64,000 bases of DNA from Streptomyces lincolnensis (GTDB taxonomy: Bacteria; Actinomycetota; Actinomycetes; Streptomycetales; Streptomycetaceae), in assembly GCF_021173675.1 (NCBI RefSeq), contig NZ_JAIHON010000003.1, positions 496,001 through 560,000 of the forward strand, in the 5' to 3' direction. The translations under genes and the position numbers were made by a program. Positions 19,671 to 28,523 of the stretch are shown in pieces; the first letter of the stretch is position 1; each line of letters begins with the position of its first letter. Below the pieces are notes generated by a model. That model did no database searches, was not told the DNA's origin, and was given only the letters and a program-made list of their open reading frames with translations.

Positions 19671-20963
19671 ATGACCGCGGACATCAGGCAGGGCGGACCC
19701 GGGACGGCGGCCACGCGGCCCGACACCGAGCCGCGCCCCGCGGGCCCCCCGAGGATCGTCGGGATCGCCTGGGGGCTGCTGATCCTCAACACGCTCGGCT
19801 CCGCCGGGGCCAGGACCGTCATCCCGCTGCCCCGCTCCCTCATCCAGATGATCACGATGGGAGCGCTGGCCGCCGCCTTCGCGCTGGCGCTGGCCGCCAA
19901 CCTCCGGCCGCGCGTCCGGGCCAGCGCCTACCTGCTGCTGCTCACCCTGCTGCTGGTGCCGAGCGTGATCGCCAGCGCGAACCTGGAGTCCGGGTTCGGC
20001 GCGCTGTTCCGCTGCGCCCGGCTGGCCCTCTTCGTCGGCACCTTGTGGCTGCTCAGCCGCTGGTGGGACGGCGGCCTGACCTTCGTCCGGAGCCACATAC
20101 GGATGTATTTCGCGGTGCTCGGGTCGGTGGCCGCCGGCCTGCTCGTCTCACCGGGCGCGGCCATGCCCGAGCTCTACGGCGGGAGGCTGGTCGGCGCGTT
20201 GTGGCCGCTCACCCCGCCGCAGATCGGACAGTACGCGGCGGTGATCATCGGGCTCACCGTGCTGCTGGTGGTGGGGCGCCGGGCCGACCGGGCCAGTGCC
20301 GCGGTGGTGATCGTGCCGTCCCTCGCCCTGCTCGCGCTGACCCACACCCGGACGGCCACGCTCGGCCTGCTCATCGGGCTGCTGCTGGCGATCGGCTCGC
20401 TCATTCTGACCAGCGCCCGCGCCCGCCGGTTCTTCGCCTGGGCGGTGCTGTGCGCCACGGTGGCCGCGGTGGGGTTCGGCTCCCTGCTGCAGGCATGGTT
20501 CCTGCGCGGACAGACCCAGGAGTACTTCACCAGCCTCACCGGCCGGGCCAAGGTCTGGGACGCGCTGCTGGCGGAACCCCGGACGACCGTGCAGCAACTG
20601 TTCGGCACGGGCCTGGGCGACAAGTCCTTCGGGGGACTGCCGATCGACAACAGTTGGCTGGCCGTCTACCACGAGCAGGGCCTGACCGGTGTCGTCCTGG
20701 TGGCGGCCGTCATCGTCGTCCTCGGCGGCGTCGCCCTGCTGCGGCCACCGTCGATCCAGCGGGCCTGCGCGCTCTTCCTGATCACCTACTGCGGGATCGC
20801 CTCGTACACCGAGGCCGGGCTCGGCGACGCCTCGCCGTATCTGCTGCATCTGGCCGTGGCCGCCTCGCTCCTGGCCACACCCGCCGCGGCGACGCGCCTG
20901 CCGGCGCCCGCCGTTCCCCGACGACGCGTCCCGCGCTGGGCCCATGGACAGGAGGTGAGCTGA
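19671..20963 (+). CDS. O-antigen ligase/Wzy-type polymerase-like integral membrane protein
   Basis: A 430-aa protein made up mostly of hydrophobic helices (about ten or eleven), with a soluble loop between residues 275 and 330 containing RAKVWDALLAEPRTTVQQLFGTGLGDKSFGG-type sequence, the Wzy_C/O-antigen-ligase region. Expected role: polymerise repeat units on the outer membrane face or ligate the chain. The ATG at 19671 directly follows the previous stop. It is the only polymerase candidate in the operon. Confidence 0.8.
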   Translation: MTADIRQGGPGTAATRPDTEPRPAGPPRIVGIAWGLLILNTLGSAGARTVIPLPRSLIQMITMGALAAAFALALAANLRPRVRASAYLLLLTLLLVPSVIASANLESGFGALFRCARLALFVGTLWLLSRWWDGGLTFVRSHIRMYFAVLGSVAAGLLVSPGAAMPELYGGRLVGALWPLTPPQIGQYAAVIIGLTVLLVVGRRADRASAAVVIVPSLALLALTHTRTATLGLLIGLLLAIGSLILTSARARRFFAWAVLCATVAAVGFGSLLQAWFLRGQTQEYFTSLTGRAKVWDALLAEPRTTVQQLFGTGLGDKSFGGLPIDNSWLAVYHEQGLTGVVLVAAVIVVLGGVALLRPPSIQRACALFLITYCGIASYTEAGLGDASPYLLHLAVAASLLATPAAATRLPAPAVPRRRVPRWAHGQEVS

Positions 20964-20965
20964 GC

Positions 20966-22159
20966 ATGCACGTCCTCGTGGTGCACAACCGCTACTCCTC
21001 GGCGCAGCCGAGCGGCGAGAACAAGGTCGTCGACCAGGAGGTGGCGCTGCTGCGCGGGGCCGGCCACCGGGTCGGGCTGTTCGAGCGGCGCAGCGACGAC
21101 ATCGCCGCCCGCTCCCTCCCCGGCAAGGCCGCGGTGCCGTTCCTGGTGCCGTGGAACCCGGCCGTCCGCAGGGAACTCGCCGCCCGGCTGCGCGCCGACC
21201 GGCCGGACGTGGTGCACATCCACAACGTCTTCCCGCTGCTGTCGCCCGCGGTCCTGGCCGCCTGTGCCGACGCCGGGGTGCCGGCCGTCGCCACCCTGCA
21301 CAACTACACCCAGGTCTGCCCGCCCGGCACGCTGCAACGCGACGGCCGGCCGTGCACCGAGTGCGTCGGCACGTCGCCGCTGCCCGCCGTCCGGCACGGC
21401 TGCTACCGCGACTCCCGGCTGGCGACGGTGCCGCTCGCGGTGAGCCTGTCGGCCAACCGCCGGCGCTGGCGGACCGGAGTGGCGCGGTTCCTGTGCATCT
21501 CCGCCGCGCAGCGCGACGTCCTGGTGCGGGCCGACATGCCGGCCGAACGGCTGGTCGTGAAGCACAACTTCGTGCCCGACCCCGGCATGACCCGAGCCGG
21601 CGACGGCGAGCATCTGCTCTATCTCGGCCGGCTCGCGGAGACCAAGGGCGTACGGCTGCTCATGGCGGCCTGGGACCGGATCGCCGCCGAGGGGGGAGTG
21701 GGCCTGCCCCTCGTGATCGCCGGGGCGGGGCCGCTGGAGCCGGAGGTGACCGCCTGGGCGGCGGGCCGGGACGACGTACGTCAAGTCGGCCTGCTGGACC
21801 CGGCGCAGTGCCGTGAGGCGGTCGCGCGGTCGGTCGCCGTGGTGGCTCCCTCGACGTGGCTGGAGGCGTTCGGGCTGGTGGTCGTGGAGGCGATGGCGGC
21901 GGGCGTCCCGACCGTCGCCGCCGGCCACGGGGCCTTCGTCGAACTGATCGAGGACGGGGTGACCGGACTGCTGCACCGGCCGGGCGATCCGGCCTCCCTC
22001 GCGTCCGGCATACGCCGGATCGCGGCCGACCCGGACCGCAACCGGGAGATGGGCCAGGCGGCCAGGCGCCGCTACGAACAGGGTTTCAGCCCGCAGGTCG
22101 GGCTGGAGCGGCTGGTGGACGAGTACCGCATCGCAATCAACATGGGGGGCAGTAAATGA
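20966..22159 (+). CDS. Glycosyltransferase family 4
   Basis: A 397-aa GT-B enzyme starting VLVVHNRYSSAQPSGENKVV. It has the acceptor-domain motif VHIHNVFPLLSP, a four-Cys-containing central patch (CPPGT..CTEC..C) common in this GT4 subgroup, and the donor motif ending EAFGLVVVEAMAAGVPTVA near residue 300. Adds a sugar to the growing repeat unit. The start follows GGAGGTGAGC and lies 2 bp after the previous stop. Confidence 0.9.
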   Translation: MHVLVVHNRYSSAQPSGENKVVDQEVALLRGAGHRVGLFERRSDDIAARSLPGKAAVPFLVPWNPAVRRELAARLRADRPDVVHIHNVFPLLSPAVLAACADAGVPAVATLHNYTQVCPPGTLQRDGRPCTECVGTSPLPAVRHGCYRDSRLATVPLAVSLSANRRRWRTGVARFLCISAAQRDVLVRADMPAERLVVKHNFVPDPGMTRAGDGEHLLYLGRLAETKGVRLLMAAWDRIAAEGGVGLPLVIAGAGPLEPEVTAWAAGRDDVRQVGLLDPAQCREAVARSVAVVAPSTWLEAFGLVVVEAMAAGVPTVAAGHGAFVELIEDGVTGLLHRPGDPASLASGIRRIAADPDRNREMGQAARRRYEQGFSPQVGLERLVDEYRIAINMGGSK

Positions 22160-23412
22160 CACGATGCAGACTGTGCGGCTCGACCGCGACGGCGAGCGTC
22201 GTCGACCTCGGGGCGACACCACCGTGCGAGAGCTTCCTCGCGGCGGACCAACTGGACCAGCCGGAGCCGGCGTACCCCCTGCACCTGCGGGTCTGCACGG
22301 AGTGCTGGCTCGCGCAGATCCCTCCGCTGATCACGCCGGAGGAGACGTTCAAGGAATACGCCTACTTCTCCTCGTACTCGACCTCCTGGGTGGAGCACGC
22401 GCGCACCTTCGTCGCCGACGCCGTACGGCGGCTCGGCCTCGACGCCGAGGACAAGGCCGCGGAGAAAGAGGCCTTCGTGGTCGAGGTCGCGAGCAACGAC
22501 GGGTACCTGCTCAGGCACGTGGTGGACCGGGGGATCCGCTGCCTGGGCATCGAGCCGTCGGAGAACGTCGGCGCCGCGGCACGGGACGCGGGCGTGCCCA
22601 CGCTCACGGAGTTCCTGAGCCCCGAGACCGGCGCGGCCGTGCGCGCCGAGCACGGCCCGGCGAACCTGGTCGTGGCCAACAACGTGTACGCGCACATCCC
22701 CGACGTGGTCGGGTTCACCCAGGGGCTGCGCGCCCTGGTCGCCGACGACGGCTGGGTCTCCATCGAGGTGCAGCACCTGCTGACCCTGATCGAGGACAAC
22801 CAGTACGACACGATCTACCACGAGCACTTCCAGTACTACACGGTCGCCTCCGCGATCCGGGCCCTGGCCAGCGGCGGACTCGCCCTCGTGGACGTCGAAC
22901 TGCTGCCCACCCACGGCGGCTCCATCCGGCTGTGGGCCCGGCCGGCCGAGGTGGCCGGCGAGCCGACGCAGCGGGTGGCCGACGTGCTGGCCCGGGAGAA
23001 GGCAGCCGGGCTCCAGGAACTGTCCGGGTACACTGAGTTCTCCGCCCGCGTCGCCAAGGTCCGCCGGGACCTGCTGCGGTTCCTCGTCGAGGCGGCCGAG
23101 CGCGGCGAGACGGTCGTCGGCTACGGCGCCCCCGGCAAGGGCAACACCCTCCTCAACCACTGCGGCATCCGGCCCGACCTGCTCGCGTACACGGTCGACC
23201 GCAACCCCTACAAGCACGGCAGGTTCACCCCGGGCACCCGCATCCCGATCCTGCCGCCCGAGCGGATCGCCGCCGACCGGCCGGACTACGTGCTCGTCCT
23301 GCCGTGGAACCTGCGCACCGAGCTGGTCGAGCAACTGTCCTACGTGCACGACTGGGGCGGCCGACTGGTCTTTCCCATCCCGGAACTGAGCATTGTCGAG
23401 GTCACGCGATGA
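22156..23412 (+). CDS. Zn-binding sugar C-methyltransferase family protein (class I SAM)
   Basis: A 418-aa protein with three parts. An N-terminal zinc-binding domain (CRLCGS, then CTECWLAQ) is followed by a class I SAM domain (VVEVASNDGYLLRHV) and a C-terminal methyltransf_14 domain (VVGYGAPGKGNTLL). This is the layout of NDP-4-keto-sugar 3-C-methyltransferases such as TylC3/NovU relatives. His residues in IYHEHFQYYT correspond to the family's active-site region. Implies a C-methyl-branched deoxysugar in the polymer. It overlaps the upstream glycosyltransferase and downstream cytidylyltransferase genes by 4 bp each, marking the start of a sugar-biosynthesis sub-cluster. Confidence 0.88.
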   Translation: MTRCRLCGSTATASVVDLGATPPCESFLAADQLDQPEPAYPLHLRVCTECWLAQIPPLITPEETFKEYAYFSSYSTSWVEHARTFVADAVRRLGLDAEDKAAEKEAFVVEVASNDGYLLRHVVDRGIRCLGIEPSENVGAAARDAGVPTLTEFLSPETGAAVRAEHGPANLVVANNVYAHIPDVVGFTQGLRALVADDGWVSIEVQHLLTLIEDNQYDTIYHEHFQYYTVASAIRALASGGLALVDVELLPTHGGSIRLWARPAEVAGEPTQRVADVLAREKAAGLQELSGYTEFSARVAKVRRDLLRFLVEAAERGETVVGYGAPGKGNTLLNHCGIRPDLLAYTVDRNPYKHGRFTPGTRIPILPPERIAADRPDYVLVLPWNLRTELVEQLSYVHDWGGRLVFPIPELSIVEVTR

Positions 23413-24203
23413 AGGTCGTCCTGTTCTGCGGCGGTTACGGGATGCGGATGCGCGAGGGCGCCTCCGACGACGTACCCAAGCCGATGGCGATGGTCGGCCC
23501 GCGGCCGCTGATCTGGCACGTGATGCGCTACTACGCGCACTTCGGGCACACGGAGTTCATCCTGTGCCTCGGGTACGGGGCCCACCACATCAAGGACTTC
23601 TTCCTCAACTACGAGGAGACGACGTCCAACGACTTCGTACTGCGCAACGGGCACACGGAGTTGCTGTCCACCGACATCGCCGACTGGACGATCACGTTCG
23701 CGCAGACCGGCATCGAGTCACCGATCGGGGAGCGGCTGCGCCGGGTGCGGCACCACCTGGACGGCGACGAGATGTTCCTCGCCAACTACGCCGACGTACT
23801 CACCGACGCCCCGCTGCCGGAGATGATCGACCGCTTCGCCCGGCGCGACGCGGGGGCCTCGATGATGGTGGTGCCGCCGCAGTCCTCCTTCCACTGCGTG
23901 GACCTGGGCGAGGACGGCCTGGTGGGAGGCATCACCGCGGTGAGTGAACTGCCGCTGTGGGAGAACGGCGGCTACTTCGTGCTCCGCCAGGAGGTCTTCG
24001 ACCACATACCGGAGAACGGCGACCTGGTCGCCGACGGATGCGCCCAACTGGCCAAGCGCGGCCGGCTGGTGGCCCACCAGCACCGCGGGTTCTGGAAGCC
24101 GACCGACACCGTGAAGGAGCGGGCCGCCCTCGACGCCGCCTACGTCCGGGGCGACCGGCCCTGGGCCGTGTGGGAGCACGACCGTGCGGGGGTCGGGGCG
24201 TGA
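23409..24203 (+). CDS. rfbF: Glucose-1-phosphate cytidylyltransferase-like nucleotidyltransferase
   Basis: Expected reaction: glucose-1-phosphate + CTP to CDP-glucose + PPi. The 264-aa protein has the nucleotidyltransferase start VVLFCGGYGMRMREG, with KPMAMVGPRPLIWHVM next and the RfbF-typical NDFVLRNG and LLSTDIADWTITFAQTG segments. The motif WKPTDTVKERAALD closes the fold. Together these point to the CTP-using RfbF subgroup more than to thymidylyltransferases. No CDP-glucose 4,6-dehydratase is encoded nearby, so the next pathway step is unclear. Confidence 0.85.
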   Translation: MKVVLFCGGYGMRMREGASDDVPKPMAMVGPRPLIWHVMRYYAHFGHTEFILCLGYGAHHIKDFFLNYEETTSNDFVLRNGHTELLSTDIADWTITFAQTGIESPIGERLRRVRHHLDGDEMFLANYADVLTDAPLPEMIDRFARRDAGASMMVVPPQSSFHCVDLGEDGLVGGITAVSELPLWENGGYFVLRQEVFDHIPENGDLVADGCAQLAKRGRLVAHQHRGFWKPTDTVKERAALDAAYVRGDRPWAVWEHDRAGVGA

Positions 24204-24847
24204 TCCGACTCGACACCGGGCGCCTGGACCGGATCGTCGCGGTGGGCGCGCACTGCGACGACATCGCCATCGGCGCCGGCGGCACCCTGCTCGCGATGTG
24301 CCGCGCGCGGCCGGGACTGCGTGTCGACGCGCTGGTGCTCTCCGGCGGCGGCAGCGAGCGCGAGCAGGAGGAACAGGCCGCGCTCACCGCCTTCTGCCCC
24401 GGCTCCGACCTGCGGCTGACCGTGCACAAGCTGCCGGACGGACGGCTGCCCGTGCACTGGGACGAGGCCAAGGCCGCGGTCGAGGAACTGCGCGGACGGA
24501 CCGAGCCGGACCTGATCCTGGCCCCGCGCACCGATGACGCGCACCAGGACCACCGCGGCCTGGCACGGCTGATACCGACCGCGTTCCGCGACCACCTGGT
24601 CCTCGGCTACGAGATCGTCAAGTGGGACGGCGACCTCGGCCGCCCGGCGGCGTACCGGCCGCTGTCACCGGAGCTCGCCGAACAGAAGGTACGGCTGTTG
24701 CAGGAGCACTACCCCTCGCAGCGCCACCGTCCCTGGTACGACCGCGAGGCCTTCCTCGGCCTGGCCCGGATCCGCGGCATCGAATGCCACGAGCGCTACG
24801 CCGAGGCGTTCGCCGTCACCAAACTCACGCTCAACCTGGGGGGTTGA
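24200..24847 (+). CDS. PIG-L/LmbE-family deacetylase
   Basis: A 215-aa Zn-dependent N-deacetylase-like protein. The first motif reads AHCDDIAIGAGG, so the metal His and the two Asp residues of the usual AHPDDE are kept while Pro and Glu are replaced. The second metal motif is HQDHRGLAR. Presumably removes an N-acyl group from an amino sugar. The GTG at 24200 overlaps the preceding stop by 4 bp, tying it to the cytidylyltransferase gene. Confidence 0.82.
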   Translation: MIRLDTGRLDRIVAVGAHCDDIAIGAGGTLLAMCRARPGLRVDALVLSGGGSEREQEEQAALTAFCPGSDLRLTVHKLPDGRLPVHWDEAKAAVEELRGRTEPDLILAPRTDDAHQDHRGLARLIPTAFRDHLVLGYEIVKWDGDLGRPAAYRPLSPELAEQKVRLLQEHYPSQRHRPWYDREAFLGLARIRGIECHERYAEAFAVTKLTLNLGG

Positions 24848-24850
24848 ACC

Positions 24851-25876
24851 ATGCGCGTACTGCTGACCGGACATCAGGGCTACCTGGGCACCGTGATGGC
24901 CCCGGTCCTCACGGCCGCCGGACACGAGGTCGTGGGCCTCGACGCCGGCCTGTTCGCCGACTGCGTGCTGGGCCCGGCTCCCGCGGACCCGCCCGGGCAC
25001 CGGGTGGACCTGCGCGACGTCACGGCCGACCACCTGGCCGGGATCGACGCCGTGATCCACCTGGCCGCGCTGTCCAACGACCCGCTGGGCTCACTGGCGC
25101 CGCAACTGACGTACGACATCAACCACCACGCGTCCGTACGGCTCGCCCGGCTGGCCCGGGACGCCGGAGTGCGGCGCTTCCTGTACGCGTCCACCTGCTC
25201 GGTCTACGGCGCCGCCGGCGGCGACGACCTGGTGGCCGAGGACGCCCCGCTGCGCCCGGTGACGCCGTACGCGGAGTCCAAGGTGCGGGTGGAGGACGAT
25301 CTGCACGCCCTGGCCGACGGCGACTTCAGCCCGGTGTTCCTGCGCAACGCCACCGCCTTCGGCTTCTCGCCCCGGCTGCGCGCCGACATCGTGCTGAACA
25401 ACCTGGTGGGCCACGCGCTGCTGTCCGGCGAGGTGCTGGTGCTCTCCGACGGCACCCCCTGGCGCCCGCTGGTGCACGCCGTCGACATCGCCCGCGCCTT
25501 CACGGCCGCGCTGAGCGCGCCGTACGAAGCGGTGCACGACCGGGCGTTCAACATCGGCAGCGAGATCAACAACGTCACGGTCGCCGAGATCGCCGGCCAG
25601 GTAGCCGAGGCGGTGGCCGGTTCGAAGGTGGTGATCACCGGCGAGACCGGTGCCGATCCACGGTCGTACCGGGTGGACTTCTCCCGGTTCCGGGCCGCCA
25701 TCCCCGGCTTCGACTGCGAGTGGACGGTGAAGCGGGGCGCCCTCGAACTCGCCGACGCCTACCGCGAACACGGGCTGACCCGGCAGGACTTCGACCAGCG
25801 CTTCACCCGGCTCGCCGTGCTGCGGGCGGCGTCCGACGCCGGAACCGTCGACGACACCCTGCGGTGGCGCCGATGA
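24851..25876 (+). CDS. NAD-dependent epimerase/dehydratase (extended SDR)
   Basis: A 341-aa extended short-chain dehydrogenase. The nucleotide-binding motif is GHQGYLG at residue 7, followed by HLAALSNDPLG, the catalytic Ser region YASTCSVYGAA and the YxxxK pair in PYAESK. C-terminal substrate-binding elements (NIGSEINNVTVAEIA) match sugar epimerases/reductases. Probably a nucleotide-sugar 4-epimerase, reductase or dehydratase in the CDP-sugar pathway. It lacks the motif typical of CDP-glucose 4,6-dehydratases as far as can be judged by eye. Confidence 0.85.
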   Translation: MRVLLTGHQGYLGTVMAPVLTAAGHEVVGLDAGLFADCVLGPAPADPPGHRVDLRDVTADHLAGIDAVIHLAALSNDPLGSLAPQLTYDINHHASVRLARLARDAGVRRFLYASTCSVYGAAGGDDLVAEDAPLRPVTPYAESKVRVEDDLHALADGDFSPVFLRNATAFGFSPRLRADIVLNNLVGHALLSGEVLVLSDGTPWRPLVHAVDIARAFTAALSAPYEAVHDRAFNIGSEINNVTVAEIAGQVAEAVAGSKVVITGETGADPRSYRVDFSRFRAAIPGFDCEWTVKRGALELADAYREHGLTRQDFDQRFTRLAVLRAASDAGTVDDTLRWRR

Positions 25877-27219
25877 CCGAGACCGGCGAGCAGTCGACGA
25901 CCGAGACCGGCCGGCAGCCGACGACCGAGAGCAGCGAACAGCCGACGACCACCACCGGCGAGGAGATGTACGCCCTGGTCGAGCGGCTGTATCCGCTGTG
26001 CCGGAGCATCACCGGCGACGGCGTGCGCGCCACCTTGGACATCGTCGGGGAGTACCTCCCGCTCCAGCGGCACGAGGTGCCGACCGGCACGCAGGTCCTG
26101 GACTGGACCGTGCCGCAGGAGTGGAACATCCGCGACGCGTACATCGCCGACACCACCGGCCGCCGGATCGTCGACTTCGCCGCGTCCAGCCTGCACGTGC
26201 TCGGCTACAGCGTGCCCGTGTCGGCGACCATGCCGCTGGCCGAGCTGCGGGACCACCTGCACACCCTGCCGGACCACCCGAGTTGGGTGCCGTACCGCAC
26301 CAGCTACTACCGGCCCCAGTGGGGGTTCTGCCTGGCCCAGGACACCCTGGACGCGATGCCGGACGGCGAGTACGAGGTCCGCGTCGACTCCACCCTCGCC
26401 GACGGTCATCTCACCTACGCCGAGCACGTGGTCCCGGGGCAGGTCCCCGACGAGGTGATCGTCTCCTGCCATGTCTGCCACCCGTCGCTGGCCAACGACA
26501 ACCTGGCCGGCATCGCGGTGGCGACGTTCCTGGCCCGGGCGCTGGCACGGCAGACGCCGTACTACACCTACCGGTTCATCTTCGCGCCCGGCACGATCGG
26601 GGCGATCACCTGGCTGGCCCGCAACGCGGAGCGGGTGGACCGGGTCAAGCACGGGCTGGTGCTGGCCTGCGCGGGCGACCCGGGCCACCTGACGTACAAG
26701 CGGAGCAGGCGCGGCGACGCGGAGATCGACCGGGTGATGCGGCACGTGCTGACCGCCTCCGAACGCCCGCACCGGATCACCGAGTTCACCCCGTACGGCT
26801 ACGACGAGCGGCAGTACTGCTCACCCGGGTTCGACCTCGGCGTGGGCTCGCTCACCCGGACCCCGTACGCCGGCTACCCCGAGTACCACACCTCGGCGGA
26901 CAACCTGGACCTCGTCTCCCCGGAGGCGATGGCGGACACCCTCGCGGTCTGCCGCGAGGCGTTCGCCGTCCTCGACCGCAACCGGCGCTACGTCAACCTC
27001 AGCCCGTACGGTGAACCACAGCTGGGCCGACGCGGGTTGTACGACTCGCTCGGCGGCCGCAGCGACGCCCAGCAGGCCCAGATGGCCATGCTCTGGGTGC
27101 TCAGCCTGTCCGACGGCGAGCACTCTGTGCTGGACGTCGCCGAGCGGGCCGGGCTGCCGTTCGACACCGTCGTCGCCGCCTCCGACGCCCTGCACGGCGC
27201 CGGGTTGATCAAGGCATGA
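25873..27219 (+). CDS. DUF4910-family aminopeptidase-fold protein with C-terminal winged helix
   Basis: A 448-aa protein. After a low-complexity N-terminus (four repeats of a TTE-rich unit, residues 1-30), residues 35-345 form the DUF4910/DUF2172 M28-like fold with putative metal ligands in CHVCHPSLANDNLAG, DERQYCSPGFD and YHTSADNLD. Residues 370-448 look like a winged helix (VLDVAERAGLPFDTVVAASD). The family recurs in surface-polysaccharide loci with unknown function. The retained ligands suggest hydrolysis of an amide, perhaps on an acylated amino sugar, which is inference. It overlaps both neighbours by 4 bp. Confidence 0.8.
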   Translation: MTETGEQSTTETGRQPTTESSEQPTTTTGEEMYALVERLYPLCRSITGDGVRATLDIVGEYLPLQRHEVPTGTQVLDWTVPQEWNIRDAYIADTTGRRIVDFAASSLHVLGYSVPVSATMPLAELRDHLHTLPDHPSWVPYRTSYYRPQWGFCLAQDTLDAMPDGEYEVRVDSTLADGHLTYAEHVVPGQVPDEVIVSCHVCHPSLANDNLAGIAVATFLARALARQTPYYTYRFIFAPGTIGAITWLARNAERVDRVKHGLVLACAGDPGHLTYKRSRRGDAEIDRVMRHVLTASERPHRITEFTPYGYDERQYCSPGFDLGVGSLTRTPYAGYPEYHTSADNLDLVSPEAMADTLAVCREAFAVLDRNRRYVNLSPYGEPQLGRRGLYDSLGGRSDAQQAQMAMLWVLSLSDGEHSVLDVAERAGLPFDTVVAASDALHGAGLIKA

Positions 27220-28523
27220 CGACAGTGACCACCGAGGGGGAGGAGACGGCTCCGTCGGCACCACGGGCCGGACCGGCCTGGCGGGCCGTCGCCGGCCGGC
27301 TGTCCTGGGGACTGGCCGACCAGGCGGCCTCCAGCCTGACCAACTTCGCGGTGGGCATCTACGTGGCCCGCTCGCTCGGGCCGGCCGCGTTCGGTGTGTT
27401 CAGCCTGGCCTGGGTGACCTACGGCGTCGTGCTCAACGTCTCCCGAGGCCTTGCCACCGACCCCCTCGTGGTGCGCTTCAGCGCCGTGCCGGTCGCCTCC
27501 TGGCGCGCGGCGGTGGCCCGGTCGTCGGGTACCGCGCTCGGCGTCGGTACCGTCCTCGGCGCGGTGTGCGCGGTGGTCGGGCTCTGCCTCGGCGGCGGCG
27601 TCGGGCTCGCGTTCGTCTGGCTCGGCGTCGTGCTGCCGGCGCTGCTGCTCCAGGACGCCTGGCGGTTCGCGTTCTTCGCCGCCGGCAACGGACGCAAGGC
27701 GGTCGTCAACGACCTCGTCTGGGGCGTCGCGCTCGTCCCGGCCATGGTGGTGGCGGCCCGCGTGGGCAGCGTGTCCGCCTTCGTGCTCGCCTGGGGCGCG
27801 TCCGCCGCCGTCGCCGCGGTCTACGGCTGCCTCCAGTGCGGCATCCGGCCCAGGACGACGGGAGCGCGCGGGTGGCTGCGCGAGCACCACGACCTCGGCT
27901 ACCGGTACCTGGTCGAGAACGTCAGCCTCAGCGGCGCGGTCCAGCTGCGGGCCTACGGGCTCGGCGCGATCGTCGGGGTCGGCGCGGTGGGTGTGGTCCG
28001 GGGCGCGGAGCTGCTGCTCGGGCCGTTCCTCGCCCTGCTGATGGGGCTGTCGCTGGTCACCGTCGCCGAGGCGGCACGGGTACTGCGGCAGGCCCCGCAC
28101 CGACTGGCCCGGTTCTGCCTGCTGCTGGGCGGCGGCCAGGCCGTCGCCGCGCTGCTGTGGGGCGTGGCGCTGCTGCTGGTGCCGGACCGGGGCGGCGAGC
28201 TCGTGCTCGGCGCCGTCTGGCACTCCGCCTCCGAACTCATCGTGCCGGCCACACTCGGCGTCGCGGGCGCCGGCCTCGGCGTCGGCGCGGCGTCCGGACT
28301 GCGCGCCCTCGGCGCGGCCCGGCGCAGCCTGCGCAGCCAGCTGTTCGCCTCCGCCTGTTACGTCACCGGCGGACTCGGCGGAGCGGCCGTGGGCGGCACG
28401 GTCGGCTCGGCCTGGGGCGTCGCCGCCGCGACCCTCAGTGCCTCGGCCGTGTGGTGGCTGCACCTGCGGGCCGCCCTGCGCGAGCACCACCAACCCCCCA
28501 TCCGTGAAGTGAGGACCTCATGA
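27216..28523 (+). CDS. Wzx-like polysaccharide flippase / membrane export protein
   Basis: A 435-aa integral membrane protein with about twelve hydrophobic helices, starting LSWGLADQAASSLTNFAVGIYVARSLGP, a pattern shared with oligosaccharide flippases of the MOP superfamily. It should move the lipid-linked repeat unit across the membrane, between the cytoplasmic glycosyltransferases and the Wzy-like polymerase. This is the operon's only flippase candidate, and no ABC exporter is present, supporting a Wzx/Wzy-type route. Confidence 0.8.
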   Translation: MTTVTTEGEETAPSAPRAGPAWRAVAGRLSWGLADQAASSLTNFAVGIYVARSLGPAAFGVFSLAWVTYGVVLNVSRGLATDPLVVRFSAVPVASWRAAVARSSGTALGVGTVLGAVCAVVGLCLGGGVGLAFVWLGVVLPALLLQDAWRFAFFAAGNGRKAVVNDLVWGVALVPAMVVAARVGSVSAFVLAWGASAAVAAVYGCLQCGIRPRTTGARGWLREHHDLGYRYLVENVSLSGAVQLRAYGLGAIVGVGAVGVVRGAELLLGPFLALLMGLSLVTVAEAARVLRQAPHRLARFCLLLGGGQAVAALLWGVALLLVPDRGGELVLGAVWHSASELIVPATLGVAGAGLGVGAASGLRALGAARRSLRSQLFASACYVTGGLGGAAVGGTVGSAWGVAAATLSASAVWWLHLRAALREHHQPPIREVRTS

